This document shows, piece by piece, positions 1-12,804 of a stretch of DNA of 64,000 bases (positions are counted from its first letter, which is position 1; every line of letters starts with the position of its first letter). Position numbers and translations under genes: made by a program. This DNA comes from Chrysomallon squamiferum. Taxonomy: Eukaryota > Mollusca > Gastropoda > Neomphalida > Peltospiridae. The stretch is taken from contig CM022665.1 in assembly GCA_012295275.1 (NCBI GenBank), positions 38,838,795 through 38,902,794 of the forward strand, written 5' to 3'. The notes under the pieces were generated by a model. It saw only the letters and a program-made list of their open reading frames with translations, made no database searches and was not told the DNA's origin.

Positions 1-470
1 TACTATTACTGTTGATGCTGCTGCTACAATTACTACCACAACCACTACTACCTCCATCAACACAACTATTATTATTACTTTTTTATCTCTCTGTCCATAT
101 AATAAATATTATATTATATTTAACTTTATTATCATTATTATTTATAATTTATTTGACTATAACGTTCTTAGTTACTTATTAACTTGTTTATCTTGTAGCA
201 GCAGGATTAGAAGTAGTCACAGTAACAAAAGCCATAGGAATAATGGATGTAGCTTGGTGATTGCAATACTGTTAATAGTAATATAGTGATAGTAGGTATA
301 ATAGTTTATGTAGTGATAGTAATAGTAGTAGTAGTAATACTAGTAGTAACTGCAGTAAGAGTAATACTTCATTGTGAAAGTAATATTTTTATGCGGTATT
401 TATTACATAAAACTGCTAGAATATTAATTTTAAGTAGGTAAGTAAATAAATAAATAAATAAAATATTCCG
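1..470. repeat. Satellite, incomplete left unit (tail only)
   Basis: This is the tail of a unit whose beginning lies outside the window: the ACT/ACC triplet part, a TA-rich stretch, then the AGT-rich tail and (TAAA)n just before the next core. The tail is type I, with GCTTGGTG near 250 followed by a TATAATAGTTTATG spacer. It carries the ATGCGG variant near 391. Confidence 0.93.
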
Positions 471-1132
471 CTAATGGTCCGTCGCTCTTAAAATTTTTGA
501 ATCTCTGTTAGATTATCTCTACGATCCTTAAACATGCGCACTGTGTCCTGTAATCACAGATGTAAAATGTGCCGAAAGCGTCGTTAATTAGACAGTTAAA
601 GCGGTTTGTGGTGGTTACTCAGTCTTCCGTGCTTTTTTATTGACGGCAACAGGTAATGTTCGGCGTTGGAGATAGATATGGATATAGATAGTAGCCGCGC
701 CTCACACCTCGTTATACCACGAGACACGAATACACATGACTCTGGCAAATGTTCATGAATATTTACGAAAGACAAAGCGAAACTTAAATACGAAAGACTT
801 CGAAAAACGCACGATAAGATTTGGATTTTTAAAATAAATTAAATATTTAGTAATGAGAGAGTTTGGTGAAATTTCAGAAAGCATCAGATAAAAGGGGAAT
901 TAAAAGTGTCGTGTAAAGCAAAGTTGGAAAGGATTTAGTGTAAACGTGACCAAAGCTGAGCAATACACTGTGACTATGTCATTGTATAAAATACACAGTA
1001 CTGTGTATGAAACAAGCCTGTTTATAAATTCATTCAAACAGACAGAAAAAAAAAAAGAGAAACAGCGAAGGAGATAGAGATGATACATACATACATAGAT
1101 AGATAGATAGATGGTGATAGAGATAGCAAGAG

Positions 1133-1207
<75 letters not shown>

Positions 1208-2895
1208 CATATAGATAGATAGATGAACAGATTGATGAAAGGTGCTTATATTCATACCTTATTCTCGAAATTAAAAATGAATAATATTAATAATTGTCTT
1301 TCAGTTAAAACAATTATATTTTGAAACAGAATAAGTGATCATGTATGTGTGATACTGAATCATTGGTTTTATCTTAAACTCACGATATTTGATGTTTAAT
1401 ACCGGGTAGGGTTTTTTTAGAACACTTACTCAACGTGTTCCATTCATGTTTGTGTGTATTTGTTTATACATCTTTTATGAACATCTACAGGAATAACTAT
1501 GTGTGTGTGTGTGTGTGTGTTTGTATATGTATGTATGTATGCGGGCATATGTATGTATGATTAATATTGTGATTAGAATTAGTATATACTAAACTTTATA
1601 AACAAAAACACATTGTAATGAGATACACATTCAATACTAAATTACTTTGTTAAACTGCATAATTATACTTCTTAGCAAGTGGACGAAATATTACTGATGA
1701 TTCTCTCTTAATAATAATCACCATAATATATATTTCTATAAATTAACCAGCCATTATATATATCACATTTCCAACAAATAAATCAAATAAACATTACAAG
1801 AATTTCATTGGAAGAATGGGTGTTCATTCTGAAGCTCGTGAATCTGTATAATTAATCATTTGTTTTAAATGTACACACATGTGACTATGACTCGCATTAG
1901 TATATAAAAATAATACTGTGTATTAATTCAATGCTTCTGGTTTCGACTGAATGCTTCTCGTTTCTATTGCGAGAATAGAAATATAAGCGATGCAAGGGAG
2001 ATAACCTTACCTTTTTATTTTTGCTTCGCCAAAATTTAACGAACATTTGTTTATAATGATGACGATGATCATGACCATGATGATCATGATAATAAAATAT
2101 TATTATTATTATAAGAAGAATCAACAGAATCTGTAATCGTATATATACCTATTAATTTCTAAATAGTTCATACTGTACTCTAGTAGGGTGACATTTTTAC
2201 AAAAGAAACGATATATTAATACAGTAATGGAAACAAAATGATGTAATTGTATTTTGGTAGTAAAACGCTTGTTTTCTTTTTTACTGTCGTTGTTACTACT
2301 ACTGTTGCAGAGGTTGTTATTAGTACTATTATTACAACTACTGCAACGTCTACTGTTACTGCTAGTACTACTAATACTAATCCCATCATCATCACCGCCA
2401 CCATCTCAACCACTATTTCTACTACTATTACTGTTGATGCTGCTGCTACAGTTACTACCACAACCACTACTACCTCCATCAACACAACTACTATTATTAC
2501 TTTTTTATCTCTCTGTCTATATAATAAATATTATATTATATTTATCTTTATTATTATTATTATTATTTATAATTTATTTGACTATAACATACTTATTTGC
2601 TTAGTAACTTGTTTATCTTGTAGCAGCAGGATTAGCAGTAGTCACAGTAACAAAAGCAATAGGAATAATGGATGTAGCTTGGTGATTGCAATACTGTTAA
2701 TAGTAATATAGTGATAGTAGGTATAATAGTTTATGTAGTGATAGTAATAGTAGTAGTAGTAATATTAGTAGTAACTGCAGTAAGAGTAATACTTCATTGT
2801 GAAAGTAATATTTTTAAGCAGCATTTATTACATAAATCTGCTAGAATATTAATTTTAAGTAGGTAAGTAAATAAATAAATAAATAAAATATTCCG
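471..2895. repeat. Satellite unit 1
   Basis: Complete unit of 2425 bases. The GACA/GATA block at about 1,085-1,224 is the longest plain version in the array. The TG tract (about 1,500-1,521) and the ATT tract (about 2,096-2,113) are short. The 18-base perfect palindrome ATACACAGTACTGTGTAT lies at 991-1008. Diagnostic bases are ACTCTGGC near 740, the short form of the sequence before CATTCAAAC near 1,030, and a type I tail. Confidence 0.95.
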
Positions 2896-3559
2896 CTAAT
2901 GGTCCGTCGCTCTTAAAATTTTTGAATCTCTGTTAGATTATCTCTACGATCCTTAAACATGCGCACTGTGTCCTGTAATCACAGATGTAAAATGTGCCGA
3001 AAGCGTCGTTAATTAGACAGTTAAAGCGGTTTGTGGTGGTTACTCAGTCTTCCGTGCTTTTTTATTGACGGCAACAGGTAATGTTCGGCGTTGGAGATAG
3101 ATATGGATATAGATAGTAGCCGCGCCTCACACCTCGTTATACCACGAGACACGAATACACATGACTCTCGCAAATGTTCATGAATATTTACGAAAGACAA
3201 AGCGAAACTTAAATACGAAAGACTTCGAAAAACGCACGATAAGATTTGGATTTTTAAAATAAATTAAATATTTAGTAATGAGAGAGTTTGGTGAAATTTC
3301 AGAAAGCATCAGATAAAAGGGGAATTAAAAGTGTCGTGTAAAGCAAAGTTGGAAAGGATTTAGTGTAAACGTGACCAAAGCTGAGCAATACACTGTGACT
3401 ATGTCATTGTATAAAATACACAGTACTGTGTATGAAACAAGCCTGTTTATAAATTCATTCAAACAGACAGAAAAAAAAAGAGAAACAGCGAAGGAGATAG
3501 AGATGATACATACATACATAGATAGATAGATAGATAGATGGTGATAGAGATAGCAAGAG

Positions 3560-3590
<31 letters not shown>

Positions 3591-4499
3591 TAGATAGATA
3601 GATAGATAGACATATAGATAGATAGATGAACAGATTGATGAAAGGTGCTTATATTCATACTTTATTCTCGAAATTAAAAATGAATAATATTAATAATTGT
3701 CTTTCAGTTAAAACAATTATATTTTGAAACAGAATAAGTGATCATGTATGTGTGATACTGAATTATTGGTTTTATCTTAAACTCACGATATTTGATGTTT
3801 AATACCGGGTAGGGTTTTTTTAGAACACTTACTCAACGTGTTCCATTCATGTTTGTGTGTATTTGTTTATACATCTTTTATGAACATCTACAGGAATAAC
3901 TATGTGTGTGTGTGTGTGTGTGTGTTTGTATATGTATGTATGTATGCGGGCATATGTATGTATGATTAATATTGTGATTAGAATTAGTATATACTAAACT
4001 TTATAAACAAAAACACATTGTAATGAGATACACATTCAATACTAAATTACTTTGTTAAACTGCATAATTATACTTCTTAGCAAGTGGACGAAATATTACT
4101 GATGATTCTCTCTTAATAATAATCATCATAATATATATTTCTATAAATTAACCAGCCATTGTTATATATATCACATTTCCAACAAATAAATCAAGAAAAA
4201 CATTACAAGAATTTCATTGGAAGAATGGGTGTTCATTCTGAAGCTGGTGAATCTGTATAATTAATCATTTGTTTTAAATGTACACACATGTGACTATGAC
4301 TCGCATTAGTATATAAAAATAATACTGTGTATTAATTCAATGCTTCTGGTTTCGACTGAATGCTTCTCGTTTCTATTGCGAGACTATAAATATAAACGAT
4401 GCAAGGGAGATAACCTTACTCTTCTTTTAGCTTCGCCAAAATTTAACGAACATTTGTTTATAATGATGACGATGATCCTCATCATCATCATCATAATAA

Positions 4500-4535
<36 letters not shown>

Positions 4536-5349
4536 TATTATTATTATTATTATTATTATTATCAACAGCAACAGTAATAGTATACATACCTTTTAATTTC
4601 TAAATAATTCATACTTTACACTAGCAGTATGACATTTTTACAAAAGAAACGATATATTAATACAACAATGGAAACAAAATGATGTAATTGTATTTTAGTA
4701 GTAAAACGCTTGTTTTCTTTTTTATTGTCGTTGTTACTACTACTGTTGCAGAGGTTGTTTTTAGTACTATTATTACAACTACTGCAACGTCTACTGTTAC
4801 TGCTAGTACTACTACTACTAATCCCACCATCATCACCGCCACCATCTCAACCACTACTTCTACTACAATTACTGTTGATGCTGCTGCTACAATTACTACC
4901 ACAACCACTACTACCTCCATCAACACAACTATTATTATTACTTTTTTATCTCTCTGTCCATATAATAAATATTATATTATATTTATCTTTATTATTATTA
5001 TTATTTATAATTTATTTGACTATAACATACTTATCTGCTTAGTAACTTGTTTATCTTGTAGCAGTAGGATTAGCAGTAGTCACAGTAACAAAAGCGATAG
5101 GAATAATGGATGTAGCATTGGTGATTGTAATACTGTTAATAGTAGCAGTGATGGTAATGTAGTGATAGTAATGGTAATATTAGTAGTAGTAGTAGTAGTA
5201 GTAGTGGTAGTAGTAATAGTAGTAGTAACTGCAGTAAGAGTAATACTTCATTGTGAAAGTAATATTTTTATGCGGCATTTATTACATAAATCTGCTGGAA
5301 TATTAATTTTAAGTAGGTAAGTAAATAAATAAATAAATAAAATATTCCG
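2896..5349. repeat. Satellite unit 2
   Basis: Complete unit of 2454 bases. It is close to unit 1 in its first half but has ACTCTCGC instead of ACTCTGGC. Its tail is type II (GCATTGGTG, followed by AGTAGCAGTGATGG). In place of the usual ATT tract it carries back-to-back AAT and ATT runs at about 4,498-4,561 that can fold on themselves. The conserved TTCTCG/CGAGAA hairpin is followed by a changed base pattern (CGAGACTATAAA near 4,380). The palindrome is intact at 3416-3433. Confidence 0.95.
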
Positions 5350-6056
5350 CTAATGGTCCGTCGCTCTTAAAATTTTTGAATCTCTGTTAGATTATCTTAC
5401 GATCCTTAAACATGCGCACTGTGTCCTGTAATCACAGATGTAAAATGTGCTGAAAGCGTCGTTAATTAGACAGTTAAAGCGGTTTGTGGTGGTTACTCAG
5501 TCTTCCGTGCTTTTTTATTGACGGCAACAGGTAATGTTCGGCGTTGGAGATAGATATGGATATAGATAGTAGCCGCGCCTCACACCTCGTTATACCACGA
5601 GACACGAATACACATGACTCTGGCAAATGTTCATGAATATTTACGAAAGACAAAGCGAAACTTAAATACGAAAGACTTCGAAAAACGCACGATAAGATTT
5701 GGATTTTTAAAATAAATTAAATATTTAGTAATGAGAGAGTTTGGTGAAATTTCAGAAAGCATCAGATAAAAGGGGAATTAAAAGTGTCGTGTAAAGCAAA
5801 GTTGGAAAGGATTTAGTGTAAACGTGACCAAAGCTGAGCAATACACTGTGACTATGTCATTGTATAAAATACACAGTACTGTGTATGAAACAAGCCTGTT
5901 TATAAATGCATACGACATTCAAACAGACAGAAAAAAAAAGAAGAGAAACAGCGAAGGAGATAGAGATGATACATACATAGATAGATAGATAGATAGATAG
6001 ATGGTGATAGAGATAGCAAGAGAGATAGACAGACAGACAGACTGACAGACAGATAT

Positions 6057-6093
<37 letters not shown>

Positions 6094-6383
6094 CAGACAT
6101 ATAGATAGATGAACAGATTGATGAAAGGTGCTTATATTCATACTTTACTCTCGAAATTAAAAATGAATAATATTAATAATTGTCTTTCAGTTAAAACAGT
6201 TATATTTTGAAACAGAATAAGTGATCATGTATGTGTGATACTGAATCATTGGTTTTATCTTAAACTCACGATATTTAATGTTTAATACCGGGTAGGTTCT
6301 TTTTAGAACACTTACTCAACGTATTCCATTCATGTTTGTGTGTATTTGTTTATACATCTTTTATGAACATCTACAGGAATAAC

Positions 6384-6435
<52 letters not shown>

Positions 6436-6993
6436 TATACGTATGTATGTATGCGGGCATATGTATGTATGATTAACATTGTGATTAGAATTAGTATATA
6501 CTAAACTTTATAAACAAAAACACATTGTAATGAGATACACATTCAATACTAAATTACTTTGTTAAACTGCATAATTATACTTCTTAGCAAGTGGACGAAA
6601 TATTACTGATGATTCTCTCTTAATAATAATCACCATAATATATATTTCTATAAATTAACCAGACATTTTTATATATATCACATTTCCAACAAATAAATCA
6701 AGAAAAACATTACAAGAATTTCATTGGAAGAATGGGTGTTCATTCTGAAGCTCGTGAATCTGTATAATTAATCATTTGTTTTAAATGTACACACATGTGA
6801 CTATGACTCGCATTAGTATATAAAAATAATACTGTGTATTAATTCAATGCTTCTGGTTTCTATTGCGAGAATAGAAATATAAGCGATGCAAGGGAGATAA
6901 CCTTACCTTTTTGTTTTAGCTTCGCCAAAATTTAACGAACATTTGTTTATAATGATGACGATGATCATGACCATGATGATCATGATAATAAAA

Positions 6994-7042
<49 letters not shown>

Positions 7043-7659
7043 AGAAGTATCAACAGAATCTGTAATCGTATATATACCTATTAATTTCTAAATAGTTCAT
7101 ACTGTACACTAGTAGGGTGACATTTTTACAAAAGAAACGATATATTAATACAGTAATGGAAACGAAATGATGTAATTGTATTTTGGTAATAAAACGCCTG
7201 TTTTCTTTTTTATTGTCGTTGTTACTACTACTGTTGCAGAGGTTGTTATTAGTACTATTATTACAACTACTGCAACGTCTACTGTTACTGCTAGTACTAC
7301 TACTACTAATCCCACCATCATCACCGCCACCATCTCAACCACTATTTCTACTACTATTACTGTTGATGCTGCTGCTACAGTTACTACCACAACCACTACT
7401 ACCTCCATCAACACAACTATTATTATTACTTTTTTATCTCTCTGTCCATATAATAAATATTATATTATATATATCTTTATTATTATTATTATTTATAATT
7501 TATTTGACTATAACATACTTATTTGCTTAGTAACTTGTTTATCTTGTAGCAGCAGGATTAGCAGTAGTCACAGTAACAAAAGCGATAGGAATAATGGATG
7601 TAGCATTGGTGATTGTGATACTGTTAATAGTAGCAGTGATGGTAATATAGTGATAATAA

Positions 7660-7694
<35 letters not shown>

Positions 7695-7828
7695 ATAGTA
7701 GTAGTAACTGGAGTAAGAGTAATACTTCATTGTGAAAGTAATATTTTTAAGCAGCATTTATTACATAAAACTGCTAGAATATTAATTTTAAGTAGGTAAG
7801 TAAATAAATAAATAAATAAAATATTCCG
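5350..7828. repeat. Satellite unit 3
   Basis: Complete unit of 2479 bases. It has a long TG tract (about 6,392-6,433) and an ATT tract at about 6,996-7,041. A 20-base deletion near 6,860, between short TTCTGGTTT and TTCTCGTTT direct repeats, removes the left arm of the conserved TTCTCG/CGAGAA hairpin. It carries the longer ATGCATACGACATT form before the GATA block, unlike units 1 and 2. The tail is type II. The palindrome is intact at 5869-5886. Confidence 0.95.
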
Positions 7829-8498
7829 CTAATGGTCCGTCGCTCTTAAAATTTTTGAATCTCTGTTAGATTAACTCTACGATCCTTAAACATGCGCACT
7901 GTGTCCTGTAATCACAGATGTAAAATGTGCTGAAAGCGTCGTTAATTAGACAGTAAAGCGGTTTGTGGTGGTTACTCAGTCTTCCGTGCTTTTTATTGAC
8001 GACAACAGGTAATGTTCGGCGTTGGAGATAGATAAGGATATAGATAGTAGCCGCGCCTCACACCTCGTTATACCACGAGACACGAATACACATGACTCTC
8101 GCAAATGTTCATGAATATTTACGAAAGACAAAGCGAAACTTAAATACGAAAGACTTCGAGAAACGCACGATAAGATTTGGATTTTTTTAAATAAATTAAA
8201 TATTTAGTAATGAGAGAGTTTGGTGAAATTTCAGAAAGCATCAGATAAAAGGGGAATTAAAAGTGTCGTGTAAAGCAAAGTTGGAAAGGATTTAGTGTAA
8301 ACGTGACCAAAGCTGAGCAATACACTGTGACTATGTCATTGTATAAAATACACAGTACTGCGTATGAAACAAGCCTGTTTATAAATGCATACGACATTCA
8401 AACAGACAGAAAAAAAAAGAGAAACAGCGAAGGAGATAGAGATGATACATACATACATAGATAGATAGATAGATAGATGGTGATAGAGATAGCAAGAG

Positions 8499-8529
<31 letters not shown>

Positions 8530-8824
8530 TAGATAGATAGACATACAGATAGATGAACAGATTGATGAAAGGTGCTTATATTCATACTTTACTCTCGAAA
8601 TTAAAAATGAATAATATTAATAATTGTCTTTCAGTTAAAACAGTTATATTTTGAAACAGAATAAGTGATCATGTATGTGTGATACTGAATCATTGGTTTT
8701 ATCTTAAACTCACGATATTTAATGTTTAATACCGGGTAGGTGTTTTTTAGAACACTTACTCAACGTGTTCTATTCATCTTTGTGTGTATTTGTTTATACA
8801 TCTTTTATGAACATCTACAGCAAT

Positions 8825-8883
<59 letters not shown>

Positions 8884-9438
8884 TATGTATGTATGCGGGC
8901 ATATGTATGTATGATTAATATTGTGATTAGAATTAGTATATACTAAACTTTATAAACAAAAACACATTGTAATGAGATACACATTCAATACTAAATTACT
9001 TTGTTAAACTGCATAATTATACTTCTTAGCAAGTGGACGAAATATTACTGATGATTCTCTCTTAATAATAATCACCATAATATATATTTCTATAAATTAA
9101 CCAGCTATTGTTATATATATCACATTTCCAACAAATAAATCAAGAAAAACATTACAAGAATTTCATTGGAAGAATGGGTGTTCATTCTGAAGCTCGTGAA
9201 TCTGTATAATTAATCATTTGTTTTAAATGTACACACATGTGACTATGACTCGCATTAGTATATAAAAATAATACTGTGTATTAATTCAATGCTTCTGGTT
9301 TCGACTGAATGCTTCTCGTTTCTATTGCGAGAATAGAAATATAAGCGATGCAAGGGAGATAACCATATTTTTTTTTTTGCTTCGCCAAAATTTAACGAAC
9401 ATTTGTTTATAATGATGACGATGATCATGATAATAAAA

Positions 9439-9493
<55 letters not shown>

Positions 9494-10259
9494 AGAAGTA
9501 TCAGCAGCAGCCGTAATAGTATATATACCTTTTAATTTCTAAATACTTTACACTAGCAAGATGACATTTTTACAAAAGAAACGATATATTAATACAGTAA
9601 TGGAAACGAAATGATGTAATTGTATTTTGGTAGTAAAACGCTTGTTTTCTTTTTTATTCTAATTGTTACTACTACTGTTGCAGAGGATTTTATTAGTACT
9701 ATTATTACAACTACTGCAACGTCTACTGTTACTGCTAGTACTACTACTACTAATCCCACCATCATCACCGCCACCATCTCATCCACTATTTCTACTACTA
9801 TTACTATTGATGCTGCTGCTACAGTTACTACCACAACCACTACTACCTCCATCAACACAACTATTATTATTACTTTTATATCTCTCTGTCCATATAATAA
9901 ATATTATATTATATTTATATTTATTATCATTATTATTTATAATTTATTTGACTATAACATACTTATTTCCTTAGTAACTTGTTTATCTTGTAGCAGCAGG
10001 ATTAGCAGTAGTCACAGTAACAAAAGCGATAGGAATAATGGATGTAGCTTGGTGATTGCAATACTGTTAATAGTAATATAGTGATAGTAGGTATAATAGT
10101 TTATGTAGTGATAGTAATAGTAGTAGTAGTAATATTAGTAGTAACTGCAGTAAGAGTAATAGTTTATTGTGAAAGTAATATTTTTATGCGACATTTATTA
10201 CATAAAACTGCTGGAATATTAAGTAGGTAAGTAAATAAATAAATAAATAAAATATTCCG
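7829..10259. repeat. Satellite unit 4
   Basis: Complete unit of 2431 bases. It has the longest TG tract of the array (about 8,827-8,880) and a short GATA/GACA block. From this unit rightward the core reads AGATAAGG where units 1-3 read AGATATGG. The palindrome at 8348-8365 has one change (CTGCGTAT for CTGTGTAT). The tail is type I. Confidence 0.95.
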
Positions 10260-11067
10260 CTAATGGTCCGTCGCTCTTAAAATTTTTGAATCTCTGTTAG
10301 ATTATCTCTACGATCCTTAAACATGCGCACTGTGTCCTGTAATCACAGATGTAAAATGTGCTGAAAGCGTCGTTAATTAGACAGTTAAAGCGGTTTGTGG
10401 TGGTTACTCAGTCTTCCGTGCTTTTTTATTGACGGCAACAGGTAATGTTCGGCGTTGGAGATAGATAAGGATATAGATAGCAGCCGCGCCTCACACCTCG
10501 TTATACCACGAGACACGAATACACATGACTCTCGCAAATGTTCATGAATATTTACGAAAGACAAAGCGAAACTTAAATACGAAAGACTTCGAAAAACGCA
10601 CGATAAGATTTGGATTTTTAAAATAAATTAAATATTTAGTAATGAGAGAGTTTGGTGAAATTTCAGAAAGCATCAGATAAAAGGGGAATTAAAAGTGTCG
10701 TGTAAAGCAAAGTTGGAAAGGATTTAGTGTAAACGTGACCAAAGCTGAGCAATACACTGTGACTATGTCATTGTATAAAATACACAGTACTGTGTATGAA
10801 ACAAGGCTGTATATAAATGCATGCGACATTCAAACAGACAGACAAAAAGAGAAAGAGAGAAGGAGATACAGATGATACATACATAGATAGATAGATAGAT
10901 AGATAGATGGTGAGACAGGTAGCAAGAGAGATAGATAGACTAGACATATAGCTAGATAGACAGATAGACAAAGAGACAGACAGACAGACAGACAGATAGA
11001 TAGATAGATAGATAGATATATAGACAGATAGATAGGATAGTGTAGGATAGGATAGGATAGGATAGAC

Positions 11068-11102
<35 letters not shown>

Positions 11103-12804
11103 GAGATTGATTGATTGATACTTTGATAAAGGGACAGACATACAAGATAGATAAATAAATAGATAGATAGATACATAGATAGATAGATAGATAAAAGGTG
11201 CTTAAAACGCGTTATATTCATACTTTACTCTCAAAATTAAAAATGAATAATATTAATAATTGTCTTTCAGTTAAAACAAATATATTTTTAAACAGAATAA
11301 GTGATCATGTATGTGTGATACTGAATCATTGATTTTACCTTAAACTCACGATATTTCAGAACACTTACACAACGTGTTCCATTCAGTTTGTGTGTGCGTG
11401 TGTGCGTGTATACGTATGTATGTATGCGGGTATATCTATGCATGATTAATATTGCGATTAGAATTAGTATATACTCAACTTTATTAAAAACACCAAAAAA
11501 AAACCCAACAACATTGTAATGAGATACACATTCAATACTAAGTTACTTTAACTTCATAATTATACTTCTCTGCAAGCAGACAAAATATTACTGATGATTC
11601 TCTCTTAATAATAATCATCATAATATATATTTCTATAAATTAACCAGCCATTGTTATATATATCACATTTCCAACAAATAAATCAAGTAAACATTACAAG
11701 AATTTCATTGGAAGAATGGGTGTTCATTCTGAAGCTCGTGAATCTGTATAATTAATCATTTGTTTTAAATGTACACACATGTGACTATGACTCGCATTAG
11801 TATAGAAAAATAATACTGTGTATTAATTCAATGCTTCTGGTTTCGACTGAATGCTTCTCGTTTCTATTGCGAGAATAGAAATATAAGCGATGCAAGGGAG
11901 ATAACCATACTTGTTTTTTTGCTTCGCCAAAATTTAACGAACATTTGTTTATAATGATGACGATGATCATGATAATAAAACATTATTATTATTTTTATTG
12001 TTGTTATTATTATTATTATTATTATAATAAGAAGTATCAACAGCAGCCGTAATAGTATATATACCTTTTAATTTCTAAATACCTTACACTAGCAGGATGA
12101 CATTTTTACAAAAGTGACGACATATTAATACAACAATTGAAACAAAATGATGTAATTGTATTTTAGTAGTAAAATGCTTGTTTTCTTTTTTATTCTAATT
12201 GTTACTACTACTGTTGCAGAGGTTGTTTTTAGTACTATTATTACAACTACTGCAACGTCTACTGTTACTGCTAGTACTACTAACACTAATCCCATCATCA
12301 TCACCGCCACCATCTCAACCACTACTTCTACTACAATTACTGTTGATGCTGCTGCTACAGTTACTACCACAACCACTACTACCTCCATCAACACAACTAC
12401 TATTATTACTTTTTTATCTCTCTGTCTATATAATAAATATTATATTATATTTATCTTTATTATTATTATTATTATTTATAATTTATTTGACTATAACATA
12501 CTTATTTGCTTAGTAACTTGTTTATCTTGTAGCAGCAGGATTAGCAGTAGTCACAGTAACAAAAGCAATAGGAATAATGGATGTAGCTTGGTGATTGCAA
12601 TACTGTTAATAGTAATATAGTGATAGTAGGTATAATAGTTTATGTAGTGATAGTAATAGTAGTAGTAGTAATATTAGTAGTAACTGGAGTAAGAGTAATA
12701 GTTTATTGTGAAAGTAATATTTTTATGTGGCATTTATTACATAAAAATGCTGGAATATTAATTTTAAGTAGGTAAGTAAATAAATAAATAAATAAAATAT
12801 TCCG
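10260..12804. repeat. Satellite unit 5, divergent
   Basis: The longest unit, 2545 bases. Its GATA block (about 10,880-11,192) is greatly expanded and rearranged. It includes a GGATA pentamer run near 11,034-11,065 and TTGATTGATTGATA, which other units lack. To its right, two segments shared by all other units are missing: the part holding TACCGGGTAGG, and the CATCTTTTATGAACATC region before the TG tract. An A-rich insertion (CACCAAAAAAAAACCC) follows near 11,490. Core and tail are ordinary; the tail is type I. The palindrome is intact at 10780-10797. Confidence 0.94.

Noticed and set aside
900-1255. Minus-strand Ser/Leu/Tyr-Ile-Ser frames over the GATA/GACA blocks (also at 3.5, 5.9, 8.4, 10.8 and 13.4 kb)
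   Set aside because: GATA/GACA tetramers read on the minus strand give endless YLSI or CLSV patterns; their length follows the microsatellite.
2247-2711. Thr/Ile-rich protein in the satellite tail, repeated in each unit
   Set aside because: Its composition is that of the ACT/ATT triplets, length varies from 92 to 210 codons, a one-base difference between units shifts the frame, and the opposite strand is equally open.
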